Made by a program: the position numbers and the translations under genes. DNA of 64,000 bases, taken from Candidatus Poribacteria bacterium (GTDB lineage Bacteria > Poribacteria > WGA-4E > GCA-2687025). The notes under the pieces are model-generated. The model was given only the letters and a program-made list of their open reading frames with translations, did no database searches and was not told the DNA's origin. Of this stretch, positions 33,595 through 43,437 are shown piece after piece (the first letter of the stretch is position 1; every line of letters starts with the position of its first letter). The stretch is taken from assembly GCA_018644665.1 (NCBI GenBank), contig JABGQA010000114.1, forward strand, positions 62,001 through 126,000, in the 5' to 3' direction.

Positions 33595-36500
33595 TTACTT
33601 GCGCACGATCATGCGGCGCATCTCCCGGTGGGCGCCCGCGCGTAGTTCGTAGATGTACGCGCCACTCGACACCTGTTCTCCGATGTCGTTCCGGCCGTCC
33701 CAGTATGCGGCCGTGCTTCTGCCTCGATATACGCCGGAGGGCAGCCGCCCGAGGTCGAGACGGCGGACCAGCATGCCCCGAGCGTCGTAGACAGTGACCG
33801 TGACCTCGGCGGCCTCCGAGAGGTCGAAGGGTATCCAGGTTTCCGGGTTGAAGGGGTTCGGGAAGTTCGCCAACAGCGCCGTCGTCTCGACCTGCGCTGC
33901 TACGATCGGCATGGTGAAGCTGAAGCCCCACGGCCCGGCGTCGTCCGCGACCACGCTTAGGACGACCGTCACGTCGTGCGGCGTCGCATCCGGCGAGATG
34001 TCGAGGACCAGCCCGTTGTTGTTGCGCGCTTCGCCGACGGGCCACGAGTCGTGCGTGACGAAGCCGGAGACGATGTCGACGTCTGGGTCCAGGACCACGA
34101 GACTCGCCTGGACAATCTGCCCGGGGCCCGCCCCGACGTTCCTGAGTCTGACGCGGGGGAAGACACGCTCGCCGGGGTTCACGTCACCGTCGCCGTTGCC
34201 GGCCGGGGTAGGTTCCCACACCCATGCGTTTCGGAGCTCGAAGTCCGGGGGAAGCGCGACGATCGAGAAGTCCCACGTGTGCGAGACGGGCTCCATCCCG
34301 TCGGCGGCCATCGTCACCACGACGGGCACACTGTGTGAACGCGCATCCGGCGCTACCTCGGCCGGGAATACGAACGTCCGGTTGTGTTCGGAGCCTCGTG
34401 GCCACTCCGCGACCGGATCGACCCCGCCCGTCACCGTGACGTCAGGGTCGTCGACCGTGATCGTCGTCTGCACGTTGTCCAACTGCATCAGGCTGTCGTT
34501 CGCCACTACGATACGGAGTTCTACCGTCTCGCCTGGGTTCGTCTGACCGTTCGCGTTGCCGCCCGGAGCGGGATCGGCGGACGCCGCTGAGCGGACACGG
34601 ATTCCGAAGTCCGCTCCGAGCTGCATCGGAACGTCGAACCGCCACGGCCCGCCGCTGTCCGCGGTAACGATGAGCGCGATAGCCGTGTCGTGGGGGATCG
34701 CGTCTGCGGCCGTACGCATGCGTAGGAACTTGATCTCCCACACTACGCCCGGATTCAGCGTGCCACGACTCGCGTCCGCGCGCGTGATCGTGATGTCATC
34801 GTCGGTGGCAATCAGAGTCGCTCTGAGACCGGTAGCCGGCTGCGAACCGGTGTGCCGCAACCGGAATTGCGGCCACACGCCCTCGCCGGGCTCGACGATT
34901 CCGTTGTAGTTTCCGCGATCGAGAAGCGCCGCGCGCTGTACGGCTATGTGCACGGGTGGGGTCGTGATCGCGAAGGTGTAGGCGAACACCCGGGAGACGC
35001 CACCGTCGGCCTCGACCTTGACGATGAACTCCACGTCGTGCGACTCGGAAAGAGGATCGATCTCTACCACGAAGCCGTCGTTGTTGCGCGCCTCCCCGGC
35101 CGGCCACGACGCGTGGGTGACCTCGCCTGCGACAACCGTGGCATGGCGGTCGTGGGTCAGGAGACGGACGATCACGTTGCGTCCCTCATCGACGCCGATG
35201 TTTCGCAAGCGGAACCGGGGGAAGACTCGTTCGCCGGCCTCCATCTCGCCATCTCCATCCCCTCCGGGCGCGGGATCGAAGATCCACGCGTTCCGCTGCG
35301 CGAATTCAACCGGCCGGTAGGCGATCGGGAACACGAACGGGAAGTCCCAAGGGCCTCCGTTGTCCGCCGACACGCGTAGGGTTGCCGTCACGTCATGCGG
35401 CGTGGAGCCATGCGCGATGCGAATGGCGAACCCGCTGTGCGTAAACGCGGCTCCCGGCTCCCAACGCGCGCGGCTCATTGCTCCACGTATAACGGTGACC
35501 GACGGGTCGTCGAACTCCAGAGCTACGAGGACGTTAAGCGCCGTGCTCGGACCACTGTTCAGCAAGCGCACGACCGGCAGGACGCGTTCGCCCGGGTTGG
35601 CGTTTCCGTCGCGGTTCCCGCCCGGCTCAGGGTCGAACAGCCACGAGCGACGGTGCACGATATCAATGCGCGGCGCTGCGATGGCGAACGGGACGCTGAA
35701 CTGCCATGTCCCGCCGTCCGCCGCTGTGACACTCGCGACGAACATCGCATCGTGGGCCGTCGCGTCCGGCGCGATGTCGAGTACGAATCCGTTGTTGTTC
35801 CGCGCGGCCCCGGCGGGCCAGGTCGCGTGTGTTACCTGTCCTTGCATGACGACGACATCTGGATCAGACGTGGATAGCGTGACCGCGACATCCCGGGCAT
35901 CGCCGGTACCGACGTTCCGCAGACGAAGACGTGGGAGCACCCTCTCACCGGGCGTGGCGAGGCCGTCCCTGTTGCCGCCCGGCGCGGGATCGAACAGCCA
36001 GGAACTCCGGAACTCGAACTCCGGGTCTCGTCCGACGATGGGGATCAGCGTGCTGAACTGCCACGGCTCGACGCCGTCCACGGTGACGGTGATGAACATC
36101 GACGCGCTGTGCGATAGGGCGGACCCCGCGATGTCCACCAGGAACACCGTGTCGCGTTCTGCGCGAGCAGGCCAACTCGTGTGGATCGCCTCCGCCACCA
36201 CGGGTGAGACATCGGGGTCGAGAGTCTGTAGACCGACGCGGACGCCAACGCCGTCTATTGCCCCATCGTTGCGCAAGCGCACGCCAAGGCGCACGCGCTC
36301 GCCGGGTTCTGCGGCCCCGTCGCCATCGCCGTCGGGTACGGGGTCTTCGATCCGGTCGTCGACTCTGATGAAGTGCACCGGAGCGGCGGCGATAGGGAAG
36401 GTCAGGATGAAGCGCCACGGGCCGCCGTTGTCGGCAGCGAATGTGGCGGTGGCTGTAACCAAGTGAGGGGCCGCCGTCGGTGCGACCGTGACGCGCCAGG

Positions 36501-36867
36501 CCACGCTGGTCGTTACGCCGGCCTGCCATCGAGGGGAAACGAGCACGGACTCGGGGAGATCGATGTCCGGGTCGTCGGTGCCCAATGTCATCGTCAGGTT
36601 CCGGGCGTCGTCGGCGCCCGCGTTCTGCATCCGTAGGCGCACATGGACCCTTTCCCCCGGGCTCGCCACGCCGTCGCCGTTCGCGCCTTGGTCCTCAACC
36701 CATGCGCTCCTCGCGACGAACTCAGGCGCAGCGACCGCAAGGCCCGCGACGCCACCGACGCGTGCGTCGAGTCGGGAGATGCTCGCGGCGTTGGCCGCCC
36801 CCGCGACCACCACGAGCGCCGCCAGAACCCATGCCGAAGCCGACCGATGCAAACACTGACCAAGCAC
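33595..36867 (-). CDS. Giant secreted modular protein, array copy A (8 modules, FlgD-like sorting domain)
   Basis: A 1090-residue protein starting with GTG at 36867 behind GAGGGAGGCTGA. A signal peptide (VLAALVVVAGAANA) and the array-wide linker VAGxAxxxPEFVARSAW lead into eight modules of about 115 residues. The consensus of a module is W-x-FDP-x-PGGN-x-DG-x-x-x-PGERV-x-P-R-x-RLRN-x-G, then DPDV, HxxWPAGxARNNxGFVLDI, PHDV and GGPW-x-F. The GN-x-DG-x-x-x-PGE loop resembles calcium-binding turns. Module 6 is shortened (LLDRGNYNGIVEPGE). The last 95 residues are an Ig-like FlgD/T9SS-type sorting domain (NFPNPFNPETWIPFDLSEAA to MRRMIVRK). Probably exported and attached or released at the cell surface. 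Last gene of the array; module 1 is nearly identical to that of copy G. Confidence 0.92.
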   Translation of the reverse strand: MLGQCLHRSASAWVLAALVVVAGAANAASISRLDARVGGVAGLAVAAPEFVARSAWVEDQGANGDGVASPGERVHVRLRMQNAGADDARNLTMTLGTDDPDIDLPESVLVSPRWQAGVTTSVAWRVTVAPTAAPHLVTATATFAADNGGPWRFILTFPIAAAPVHFIRVDDRIEDPVPDGDGDGAAEPGERVRLGVRLRNDGAIDGVGVRVGLQTLDPDVSPVVAEAIHTSWPARAERDTVFLVDIAGSALSHSASMFITVTVDGVEPWQFSTLIPIVGRDPEFEFRSSWLFDPAPGGNRDGLATPGERVLPRLRLRNVGTGDARDVAVTLSTSDPDVVVMQGQVTHATWPAGAARNNNGFVLDIAPDATAHDAMFVASVTAADGGTWQFSVPFAIAAPRIDIVHRRSWLFDPEPGGNRDGNANPGERVLPVVRLLNSGPSTALNVLVALEFDDPSVTVIRGAMSRARWEPGAAFTHSGFAIRIAHGSTPHDVTATLRVSADNGGPWDFPFVFPIAYRPVEFAQRNAWIFDPAPGGDGDGEMEAGERVFPRFRLRNIGVDEGRNVIVRLLTHDRHATVVAGEVTHASWPAGEARNNDGFVVEIDPLSESHDVEFIVKVEADGGVSRVFAYTFAITTPPVHIAVQRAALLDRGNYNGIVEPGEGVWPQFRLRHTGSQPATGLRATLIATDDDITITRADASRGTLNPGVVWEIKFLRMRTAADAIPHDTAIALIVTADSGGPWRFDVPMQLGADFGIRVRSAASADPAPGGNANGQTNPGETVELRIVVANDSLMQLDNVQTTITVDDPDVTVTGGVDPVAEWPRGSEHNRTFVFPAEVAPDARSHSVPVVVTMAADGMEPVSHTWDFSIVALPPDFELRNAWVWEPTPAGNGDGDVNPGERVFPRVRLRNVGAGPGQIVQASLVVLDPDVDIVSGFVTHDSWPVGEARNNNGLVLDISPDATPHDVTVVLSVVADDAGPWGFSFTMPIVAAQVETTALLANFPNPFNPETWIPFDLSEAAEVTVTVYDARGMLVRRLDLGRLPSGVYRGRSTAAYWDGRNDIGEQVSSGAYIYELRAGAHREMRRMIVRK
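36422..36730. repeat. 309-bp segment almost identical to 56811-57119
   Basis: This stretch encodes most of module 1 of copy A. Aligned by hand to copy G it shows about 13 mismatches and no gap, far closer than neighbouring parts of the same genes. Confidence 0.85.
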
Positions 36868-36888
36868 GCCTCAGCCTCCCTCGTCGCG

Positions 36889-39800
36889 TTACTTCCGAAC
36901 GACCATCCGCCGCATCTCGCGATGCGCGCCCGCGCGCAACTCGTACAGATAGACGCCACTCGACGCCTGCTCCCCGACTTCGTTCCGGCCGTCCCAGTAC
37001 GCCGCGTCGGCTCGGCCCCGGTATGTGCCCGGAGCCAGCCTTCCAAGGTCGAGACGCCGGACTGCTATGCCCCGCGCGGTGTACACGGTGACGGTCACGT
37101 CGGCCGCCTCCGACAGGTCGAAGGGAATCCACGTCTCGGGGTTGAAGGGATTCGGGTAGTTGGCCAGGAGGGCCGTCTCGGCGACCTGGTCCGCGACAAT
37201 CGGGATGGTGAAGGCGAACCGCCAAAGCCTACCGCCGTCCGCCGTAACGATGAGCGCTGCCCGCACGTCGTGTGGCGTCGCGTTCTCCAATATGTCGAGC
37301 ACGAAGCCGGTATTGTTGCGCGCTTCGCCCGCAGGCCATGTGTCGTGCGCTACGGAGCCCGACACTACGTCGACATCCGAGTCCGTGATGATGAGGTTTG
37401 CCCGCACGTTGTCCACCGGGCCACCGACGTTCCTGAGACGGACGCGGGGCAGCACACGCTCGCCGGGGTTGACTTGACCGTTGCTGTCGCCGCCGGGGGT
37501 CGGATCCCACACCCAGATACTCCGCCGTTCGAAGTCCGTCTCCGGCACGGCTACGGTAAGGGGCCACGAGATCTCCATTGCGTCCGAGTAGTCCGCGGTC
37601 ACCCGCATCGCCATGGTGATCTCGTGCGGCGTCGCGTCCGCGGCAATCGAAATCCACCCGCTCACCTGCCGGGACTGATCCGTATACACAACCGGGATCG
37701 TGGAACTATCCTGGACCACGGTCACGTCGGGGTCGGTCACCGTCAAGACGCTCTGGACGTTTCGGAGAGTCCGTTTACCCTCATTGCGCAGCCCCAGCAC
37801 CACCTGCAAGGTGGCCCCGGGCGCTGCCGTGAAACTGCTTGGGGGGTAGGCCACGAGGCCGGAATCTCGCGACATCGGCATGGGGATCTCGAACTGCCAA
37901 CTGCCGCCACCATCTGCGGTAACGAGGAGCACGGCCGTCAGCAGGCGCGGAATCGCGTGGCGCGATATCGTCAACGCGAGGTCGGTGATTTCATGCTCGT
38001 CGCCCGGGTTCCACGTGTCTATCGATATCGCCGACGAGGGCTTCGTGACTTCGGGATCGTTGATCTCCAACACTGCTCTGACGTTGGTTGCCGCCGCGTA
38101 GCCCATATGGCGGAGACGCGCGCGTGGAGATACGCGCTCACCCGCATCTGCGATCCCATCGTGGTTGCCGTCATCGTCGAGCCACGTAGAGACCAGCCCA
38201 AATTGCACCGGCGGCGCCTTGATAGGCATCTCGTAGACGAAAGACCAAGACTCCCCCCGTCCCGCCTGTACAAGCATCGTCAGTGTCGCGACGTGCGGAG
38301 TGGCCAGCGGGGCGATGTCGATGGACGGCCCGTAGTTGTTGCGGGCCTCTCCCGGCTGCCAAACGTCGTGCACGACGGCGCCGCTGATGACGGTGACGTC
38401 CGGATCGTCCGTGGTGAGGGACACGCGGACATTCCGCGCTTCCGCGACGCCGATGTGCCGTAGCCTCAGGCGTGGCAGCACGCGCTCGCCGGCCTCCGCC
38501 TGTCCGTCCCTGTCGCCTCCCGGAGCGGGATCGAACACCCAGGAACTGCGTTGGGCGAACTCCACGGTGCGGTGCACGAGCGGCAGGGCCACGGTGAACT
38601 GCCAAGGCCCGGCGTGGGCGGTAGTGACAGTCACGGTAAACATCGCTTCATGTGGTAGCGCATCGGAACTCACTTCGAGCTCGAATCCGGTGTTGTTTCT
38701 CCCGACGCCCGCCGGCCACCTCTCGTGGGTGACGCGGTCGGCCACTACCGTGATGTCCGGGTCATCCGTGGCCAGCGTCAGTAGGACGCCGAACGCGTCG
38801 TCGGACCCGACGTTCCGTAGTCGCACGCGGGCGAATGCGCGCTCGCCGGGACTCAGGTTGCCGTCGCGATTGCCTGTGGGCTGAGGATCGAACACCCAGG
38901 ACGCTTCGTGCGAGAACGCGGCGTCCGGCGGCGCGATGGCGAATGTCACCGGGAATCGCCAGGGACCCCCGTCGGCCGCACTGACTGTGACTGTGGCGGC
39001 GATGTCGCGAGGCGTGGCATCCGATGAGATGTCCAGGACGAGACCTTCGTTGTTCCTGACGTCGCCAATCGGCCAAGCCTGATGCCCTGCCGAGCCGTTC
39101 ACCACCGTTACGTCCGGGTCGTCCGAGGTCAGTTCTACGGAGACATCCGTCGCCGCCGCGGAGCCAACATTTCTGAGCCGTACGCGCGGCAGAACTCGTT
39201 CCCCGGGGACCGCGCGGCCGTCTCGATTCCCACCCGGCGCGGGGTCGAACAGCCAGAAGCTGCGGAACTCGAACTCGGGGTCGCGCCCGACGATGGGGAA
39301 TAGCACGCTGAACTGCCACGGCTCGACGCCGTCGACGGTGACGGTGATGAACATCGACGCGCTGTGCGATAGGGCGGACCCCGCGATGTCCACCAGGAAC
39401 ACCGTGTCGCGTTCTGCGCCTGCAGGCCAACTCGTGTGGATCACCTCTGATGTCAGCGGAGCGATGTCCGGGTCGAGGGTAGTGAGCGTGACTCGCACAT
39501 TCACGCCGTCGTCAGTACCGTCGTTGCGCAGGCGTAACCCAACGCGCACCCGCTCGCCCGGCTCCGCGACGTCGTCGCCATCGCCGTCAGGGGCCGGGTC
39601 GGCCATCCATCCGTCGAGCCTGACGAAGGCCAACGGGGACGCAACGATCGGGAAGGTCAGGCCGAATACCCACGGCCCGCCGTTGTCCGCGGTGACGGTG
39701 ACTACCGCCGTCACATCGTGGGGGACGGCAGTCGCGGCGATCACAGCGTTGGAGCCGTAATCCCGCGTATCACCAACCGGCCAATGCGGCCTGTGGAAGT

Positions 39801-40119
39801 AGATAGAGCTGAGACCAACATCCGGGTCGTCCGTCGCGATCGTCATCCGCATGTTCACGGCGTCGGCAAATCCCACGTTCTGCATCGCGACATGCACGTA
39901 AACGCTCTCGCCCGGGTTCGCGACGCCGGCAGGACCTCCTTGTGAGTCGGCGACCCAAGCGCGCCTCCCCGCGAACTCCGGCCCCACGGCAGCGATGCCC
40001 GCGACACCGGCGCCCGGCGGGCCCATCGGTTGAATGCTCGCCGCGTTGGCGACCCCCGCAAGCAACAGCGCCACTACGGCCCATGTCCACGCCAAGCGGT
40101 ACAACCCCTGACCACGCAC
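36889..40119 (-). CDS. Giant secreted modular protein, array copy B (8 modules)
   Basis: A 1076-residue paralogue of copy A with GTG start at 40119, behind GAGGGAGGCTGACAC. Signal peptide WAVVALLLAGVANA. Module 1 has lost part of the loop (SQGGPAGVANPGE). Modules 2-5 and 8 are canonical (for example WLFDPAPGGNRDGRAVPGER, WVWDPTPGGDSNGQVNPGER). Module 6 has a compact acidic loop (WLDDDGNHDGIADAGE), and module 7 has none (PPSSFTAAPGATLQVVLGLR). The C-terminal sorting domain is intact (NYPNPFNPETWIPFDLSEAA, AYWDGRNEVGEQASSGVYLY, MRRMVVRK). A run in module 2 around 39316-39442 is almost the same DNA as in copy A. Confidence 0.92.
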   Translation of the reverse strand: MRGQGLYRLAWTWAVVALLLAGVANAASIQPMGPPGAGVAGIAAVGPEFAGRRAWVADSQGGPAGVANPGESVYVHVAMQNVGFADAVNMRMTIATDDPDVGLSSIYFHRPHWPVGDTRDYGSNAVIAATAVPHDVTAVVTVTADNGGPWVFGLTFPIVASPLAFVRLDGWMADPAPDGDGDDVAEPGERVRVGLRLRNDGTDDGVNVRVTLTTLDPDIAPLTSEVIHTSWPAGAERDTVFLVDIAGSALSHSASMFITVTVDGVEPWQFSVLFPIVGRDPEFEFRSFWLFDPAPGGNRDGRAVPGERVLPRVRLRNVGSAAATDVSVELTSDDPDVTVVNGSAGHQAWPIGDVRNNEGLVLDISSDATPRDIAATVTVSAADGGPWRFPVTFAIAPPDAAFSHEASWVFDPQPTGNRDGNLSPGERAFARVRLRNVGSDDAFGVLLTLATDDPDITVVADRVTHERWPAGVGRNNTGFELEVSSDALPHEAMFTVTVTTAHAGPWQFTVALPLVHRTVEFAQRSSWVFDPAPGGDRDGQAEAGERVLPRLRLRHIGVAEARNVRVSLTTDDPDVTVISGAVVHDVWQPGEARNNYGPSIDIAPLATPHVATLTMLVQAGRGESWSFVYEMPIKAPPVQFGLVSTWLDDDGNHDGIADAGERVSPRARLRHMGYAAATNVRAVLEINDPEVTKPSSAISIDTWNPGDEHEITDLALTISRHAIPRLLTAVLLVTADGGGSWQFEIPMPMSRDSGLVAYPPSSFTAAPGATLQVVLGLRNEGKRTLRNVQSVLTVTDPDVTVVQDSSTIPVVYTDQSRQVSGWISIAADATPHEITMAMRVTADYSDAMEISWPLTVAVPETDFERRSIWVWDPTPGGDSNGQVNPGERVLPRVRLRNVGGPVDNVRANLIITDSDVDVVSGSVAHDTWPAGEARNNTGFVLDILENATPHDVRAALIVTADGGRLWRFAFTIPIVADQVAETALLANYPNPFNPETWIPFDLSEAADVTVTVYTARGIAVRRLDLGRLAPGTYRGRADAAYWDGRNEVGEQASSGVYLYELRAGAHREMRRMVVRK

Positions 40120-40140
40120 GTGTCAGCCTCCCTCACGCCG

Positions 40141-43100
40141 TTACTTCCGAACGACCATTCGCCGCATCTCGCGATGCGCGCCCGCGCGCAACTCGTACAG
40201 ATAGACGCCACTCGACGCCTGCTCCCCGACTTCGTTCCGGCCGTTCCAGTACGCCGCGTCCGCTCGGCCCCGATATGGTCCCGGAGCCAGCCTCCCAAGG
40301 TCGAGACGCCGGACTGCTGTGCCCCGCGCGTTGTACACGGTGACGGTCACGTCGGCCGCCTCCGAGAGGTCGAAGGAAATCCACGTCTCGGGGTTGAAGG
40401 GGTTTGGATAGTTGGCGAGCAGCGCTGTCGCAGCGACCTGCGCTGCTACCACCGGAATGGTGAAGCTGAACGCCCACGGGCCGGCGTCGTCGGCGGTAAC
40501 GCTCAGGACAGCCTGGACATCGTGCGGCGTCGCGTCCGGCGATATGTCGACCACCAGACCGTTGTTGTTCCGGGCCTCGCCGACAGGCCACGAGGCATGC
40601 GTCACGAAGCCGGACGGGACCTCGACGTCAGCGTCCAAGATGACGAGGCTCGCGTGCACGTTCGTCCCCGCGCCCTGTCCGACGTTCCTGAGCCTAACGC
40701 GGGGAAAGACACGCTCCCCAGGATCCACGTCGCCGTCGGCATTCGCTCCCGGGGCGGGCTCCCACACCCACGCGGCCCGGAGCTCGAAGTCCGGAGGGAG
40801 CGCGATGATGGGCAAGGTCCAGGTGTAGGCGAACGGGTCGGCTTCGTCCGCCGTCATCGTCAGCACGATATCGATGTCATGCGGCGAGGCATTCGGGCCC
40901 ACTTCCGCGACGAATACGAAGTCGTGGTCGCTCTGCTGAGTCGAGCGCGGCCAGTCTGCGACAGTCTCCACGCCATGTGTCACGGTGATGTCCGGGTCGT
41001 CCACGGTGAGGGCCGTCCGCACGTTGTAAAGCTGCCGCGTGCCGAAGTTGCTCACGGTGACGTGGAATGCCACGGTTTCGCCGGGGTTGATGTCGCCATC
41101 GCCGTTGCCGTCCGGCGCGCCATCACGCATGCGCCACTGGCGGACCCGCATCCCTGATGCCGCGCTCATCGGCACGGGGACGTCGAATCGCCATGGCCCT
41201 CCGCCATCCACCGCAATGATGATGGCGACGGCCGTGTCATGCGGCGTCGCCGTCGTATCGATCCGCATCTCCAGGGTCGTGATGTTCCAGTGTTCGCCGG
41301 GAGCGAGTGAGTCACGAGCGGCGCTGACGGTCGTGATGGCAATGTCGTCGTCGGTCGCCACGAGCGTCGCTACGAAGCCGGAGGCGGGCTCCGTGCCCAC
41401 GTGGCGCAGGCGCAGCCGTGGCCGGACGGTCTGCCCAGGTCGGGCCTCCTCCAGGCGAGCCGTCCCGGAAGAGAGCCACGCGTCTTCCACCGCGAGTTGC
41501 ACAGGCGGCGACGTGATCGGGAAGGTGTAGGGGAACGCCCAACTCACGCCGCCATCCGCCTGTACGTTGACGGTGAACGCCATGTCTTGCGGCTGTGCCA
41601 GGGCGCCGACCTCGATTACGAATCCGTTGTTGTTCCGCGCCTCGCCCGCAGGCCACGAGTCGTGGTGGACCTCGCCCGCGACAACGGCTACAGAGCCTTC
41701 CTGCCTCATCAATCGGACGGTCACGTTCGTCGCGTCCGCGACACCGGCGTTCCGCAGCCGGATACGGGGGAAGACACGTTCGCCGGCCTCCGCCTGACCG
41801 TCCCCATCTCCACCGGGAGCGGGATCGAAGAGCCACGCGTTCCGCTGCGCGAACTCAACCGGCCGGTAGGCGACCGAGAACACGAACGGAAACTCCCACG
41901 GGCCTCCGTTGTCCGCGGACACGCGCACGGTGGCTGTCACGTCGTGCGGCGCGGCGTCGGGCGCGATACGGATCGCGAACCCGTTGTGCGTAAAGGCCGC
42001 GCCTGGTTCCCAACGCGCGCGGCTCATCGCCCCACGTATAACGGTGACCGACGGATCGTCGAATTCCAGGGCTACGATGACGTTACGCGCGGCGCTAGGG
42101 CCGTTGTTCAGCAAGCGCAGGACCGGCCGGACGCGTTCCCCGGGGTTGGCGTTCCCGTCACGATTGCCGCCCGGCTCAGGATCGAACAGCCATGAACGTC
42201 GGTGCACGATCTCGACACGTGGCGCGCCCACAGGGAAGGTCACGTCGAACTCCCACGAGCCCCCGTTGGCCACAACGACCCGGGCGACGAGTGTCGCGTC
42301 ATGGGGCGTCGCGTCTGGCGCTACATCGATCACGAAGCCGTCGTTGTTCCGTGCCGCGCCGGCGGGCCATATGGCGTGCGCCACCTGCGCCTGAGTGATG
42401 CCGATGTCTGGGTCGGTGGTGGTTAGCGTGATCTCGACATCCTGGGCAGCCCCAGGGCCGCCGTTCCGTAGACGGACCCGCGGGCGCACCTGCTCACCGG
42501 GCGTCGCCAGGCCATCCCTGTTGCCGCGGGGCTCGGGATCGAACAGCCAGAAGGCCCTCAGCTCGAATTCCGGGTCCTGTGCGACGATCCGCACACGCAT
42601 GCTGTATTGCCACGGGTCGACGCCGTCTACGGTGATGGTGATGAACACCGGCGCGTGGTGCGATCGCGCCGTGGGCGAGATGTCCACGAGGAACACCGTG
42701 TCGCGTTCTTCTCCGGCAGACCAACCTGTGTGCGTCGCCTCGGCCGCCACGGGCGAGATGTCCGGGTCGAGGGTAGTGAGGGCAACGCGCACGCTCTCGC
42801 CGTCAGTCGCGCCCACGTTCCGGAAGCGCACGCCGACGCGCACACGCTCGCCGGGCTGTGCGATCCCGTCGCCGTCGCCGTCGGGGATGGGGTCCTCGAG
42901 CCAGTCATCCGTCCTCGTGAACGCGATCGGTCCCCCTGAGATGGGGAAACTCACGGCAAACCGCCACGGCCCTCCGCTGTCCGCTCGCACGGTTAGCATC
43001 GCGGTCACTTCGTGAGATGCCGCCATGGGGACGATGTAAAGCGTGTACCGGGTAACATGGGCCGCGCCCGCCGGCCATTCGGAACTCCGCCAGGACCTGA

Positions 43101-43416
43101 CTGCGATGCCCACATCCGCGTCGCCTACGTTGATCGTGGCGACCACGTTCGTGGCATCAGCGGGGCCCGCATTCCACAGCGCAACCGCGAGGACGATGGA
43201 CTCACCCGGGTTCGCCACGCCGTCGCCGTTTCCGAGGGGATCGGCCACCAACGCGCTTCTCGCGACGAAGTCCGGTATCGCGGCCGCGGCGCCGGCCACG
43301 GCGCGAGCCCCTTCGTCGAGTCGGTAAATGCTCGCGGCGTTGACGGCCCCTGCGACCACCGTGAACGCCGCCACTGCCCATGTCCACGCCGATCGAGATG
43401 CACGCTGACCACGCAT
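40141..43416 (-). CDS. Giant secreted modular protein, array copy C (8 modules)
   Basis: A 1091-residue paralogue with ATG start at 43416 behind GAGGGAGGC. Signal peptide WAVAAFTVVAGAVNA. Eight modules: module 3 WLFDPEPRGNRDGLATPGEQ, module 4 WLFDPEPGGNRDGNANPGER and module 5 WLFDPAPGGDGDGQAEAGER. Module 6 lacks a recognisable loop (WLSSGTARLEEARPGQ). Modules 7 and 8 are WRMRDGAPDGNGDGDINPGE and WVWEPAPGANADGDVDPGER. Modules 4-5 closely match those of copy A (shared FDDPSVTVIRGAMSRARWEP). The sorting domain differs slightly (NPETWISFDLSEAADVTVTV, serine for proline), and ends MRRMVVRK. Confidence 0.92.
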   Translation of the reverse strand: MRGQRASRSAWTWAVAAFTVVAGAVNAASIYRLDEGARAVAGAAAAIPDFVARSALVADPLGNGDGVANPGESIVLAVALWNAGPADATNVVATINVGDADVGIAVRSWRSSEWPAGAAHVTRYTLYIVPMAASHEVTAMLTVRADSGGPWRFAVSFPISGGPIAFTRTDDWLEDPIPDGDGDGIAQPGERVRVGVRFRNVGATDGESVRVALTTLDPDISPVAAEATHTGWSAGEERDTVFLVDISPTARSHHAPVFITITVDGVDPWQYSMRVRIVAQDPEFELRAFWLFDPEPRGNRDGLATPGEQVRPRVRLRNGGPGAAQDVEITLTTTDPDIGITQAQVAHAIWPAGAARNNDGFVIDVAPDATPHDATLVARVVVANGGSWEFDVTFPVGAPRVEIVHRRSWLFDPEPGGNRDGNANPGERVRPVLRLLNNGPSAARNVIVALEFDDPSVTVIRGAMSRARWEPGAAFTHNGFAIRIAPDAAPHDVTATVRVSADNGGPWEFPFVFSVAYRPVEFAQRNAWLFDPAPGGDGDGQAEAGERVFPRIRLRNAGVADATNVTVRLMRQEGSVAVVAGEVHHDSWPAGEARNNNGFVIEVGALAQPQDMAFTVNVQADGGVSWAFPYTFPITSPPVQLAVEDAWLSSGTARLEEARPGQTVRPRLRLRHVGTEPASGFVATLVATDDDIAITTVSAARDSLAPGEHWNITTLEMRIDTTATPHDTAVAIIIAVDGGGPWRFDVPVPMSAASGMRVRQWRMRDGAPDGNGDGDINPGETVAFHVTVSNFGTRQLYNVRTALTVDDPDITVTHGVETVADWPRSTQQSDHDFVFVAEVGPNASPHDIDIVLTMTADEADPFAYTWTLPIIALPPDFELRAAWVWEPAPGANADGDVDPGERVFPRVRLRNVGQGAGTNVHASLVILDADVEVPSGFVTHASWPVGEARNNNGLVVDISPDATPHDVQAVLSVTADDAGPWAFSFTIPVVAAQVAATALLANYPNPFNPETWISFDLSEAADVTVTVYNARGTAVRRLDLGRLAPGPYRGRADAAYWNGRNEVGEQASSGVYLYELRAGAHREMRRMVVRK

Positions 43417-43437
43417 GTTCGGGCCTCCCTCGTGTCT

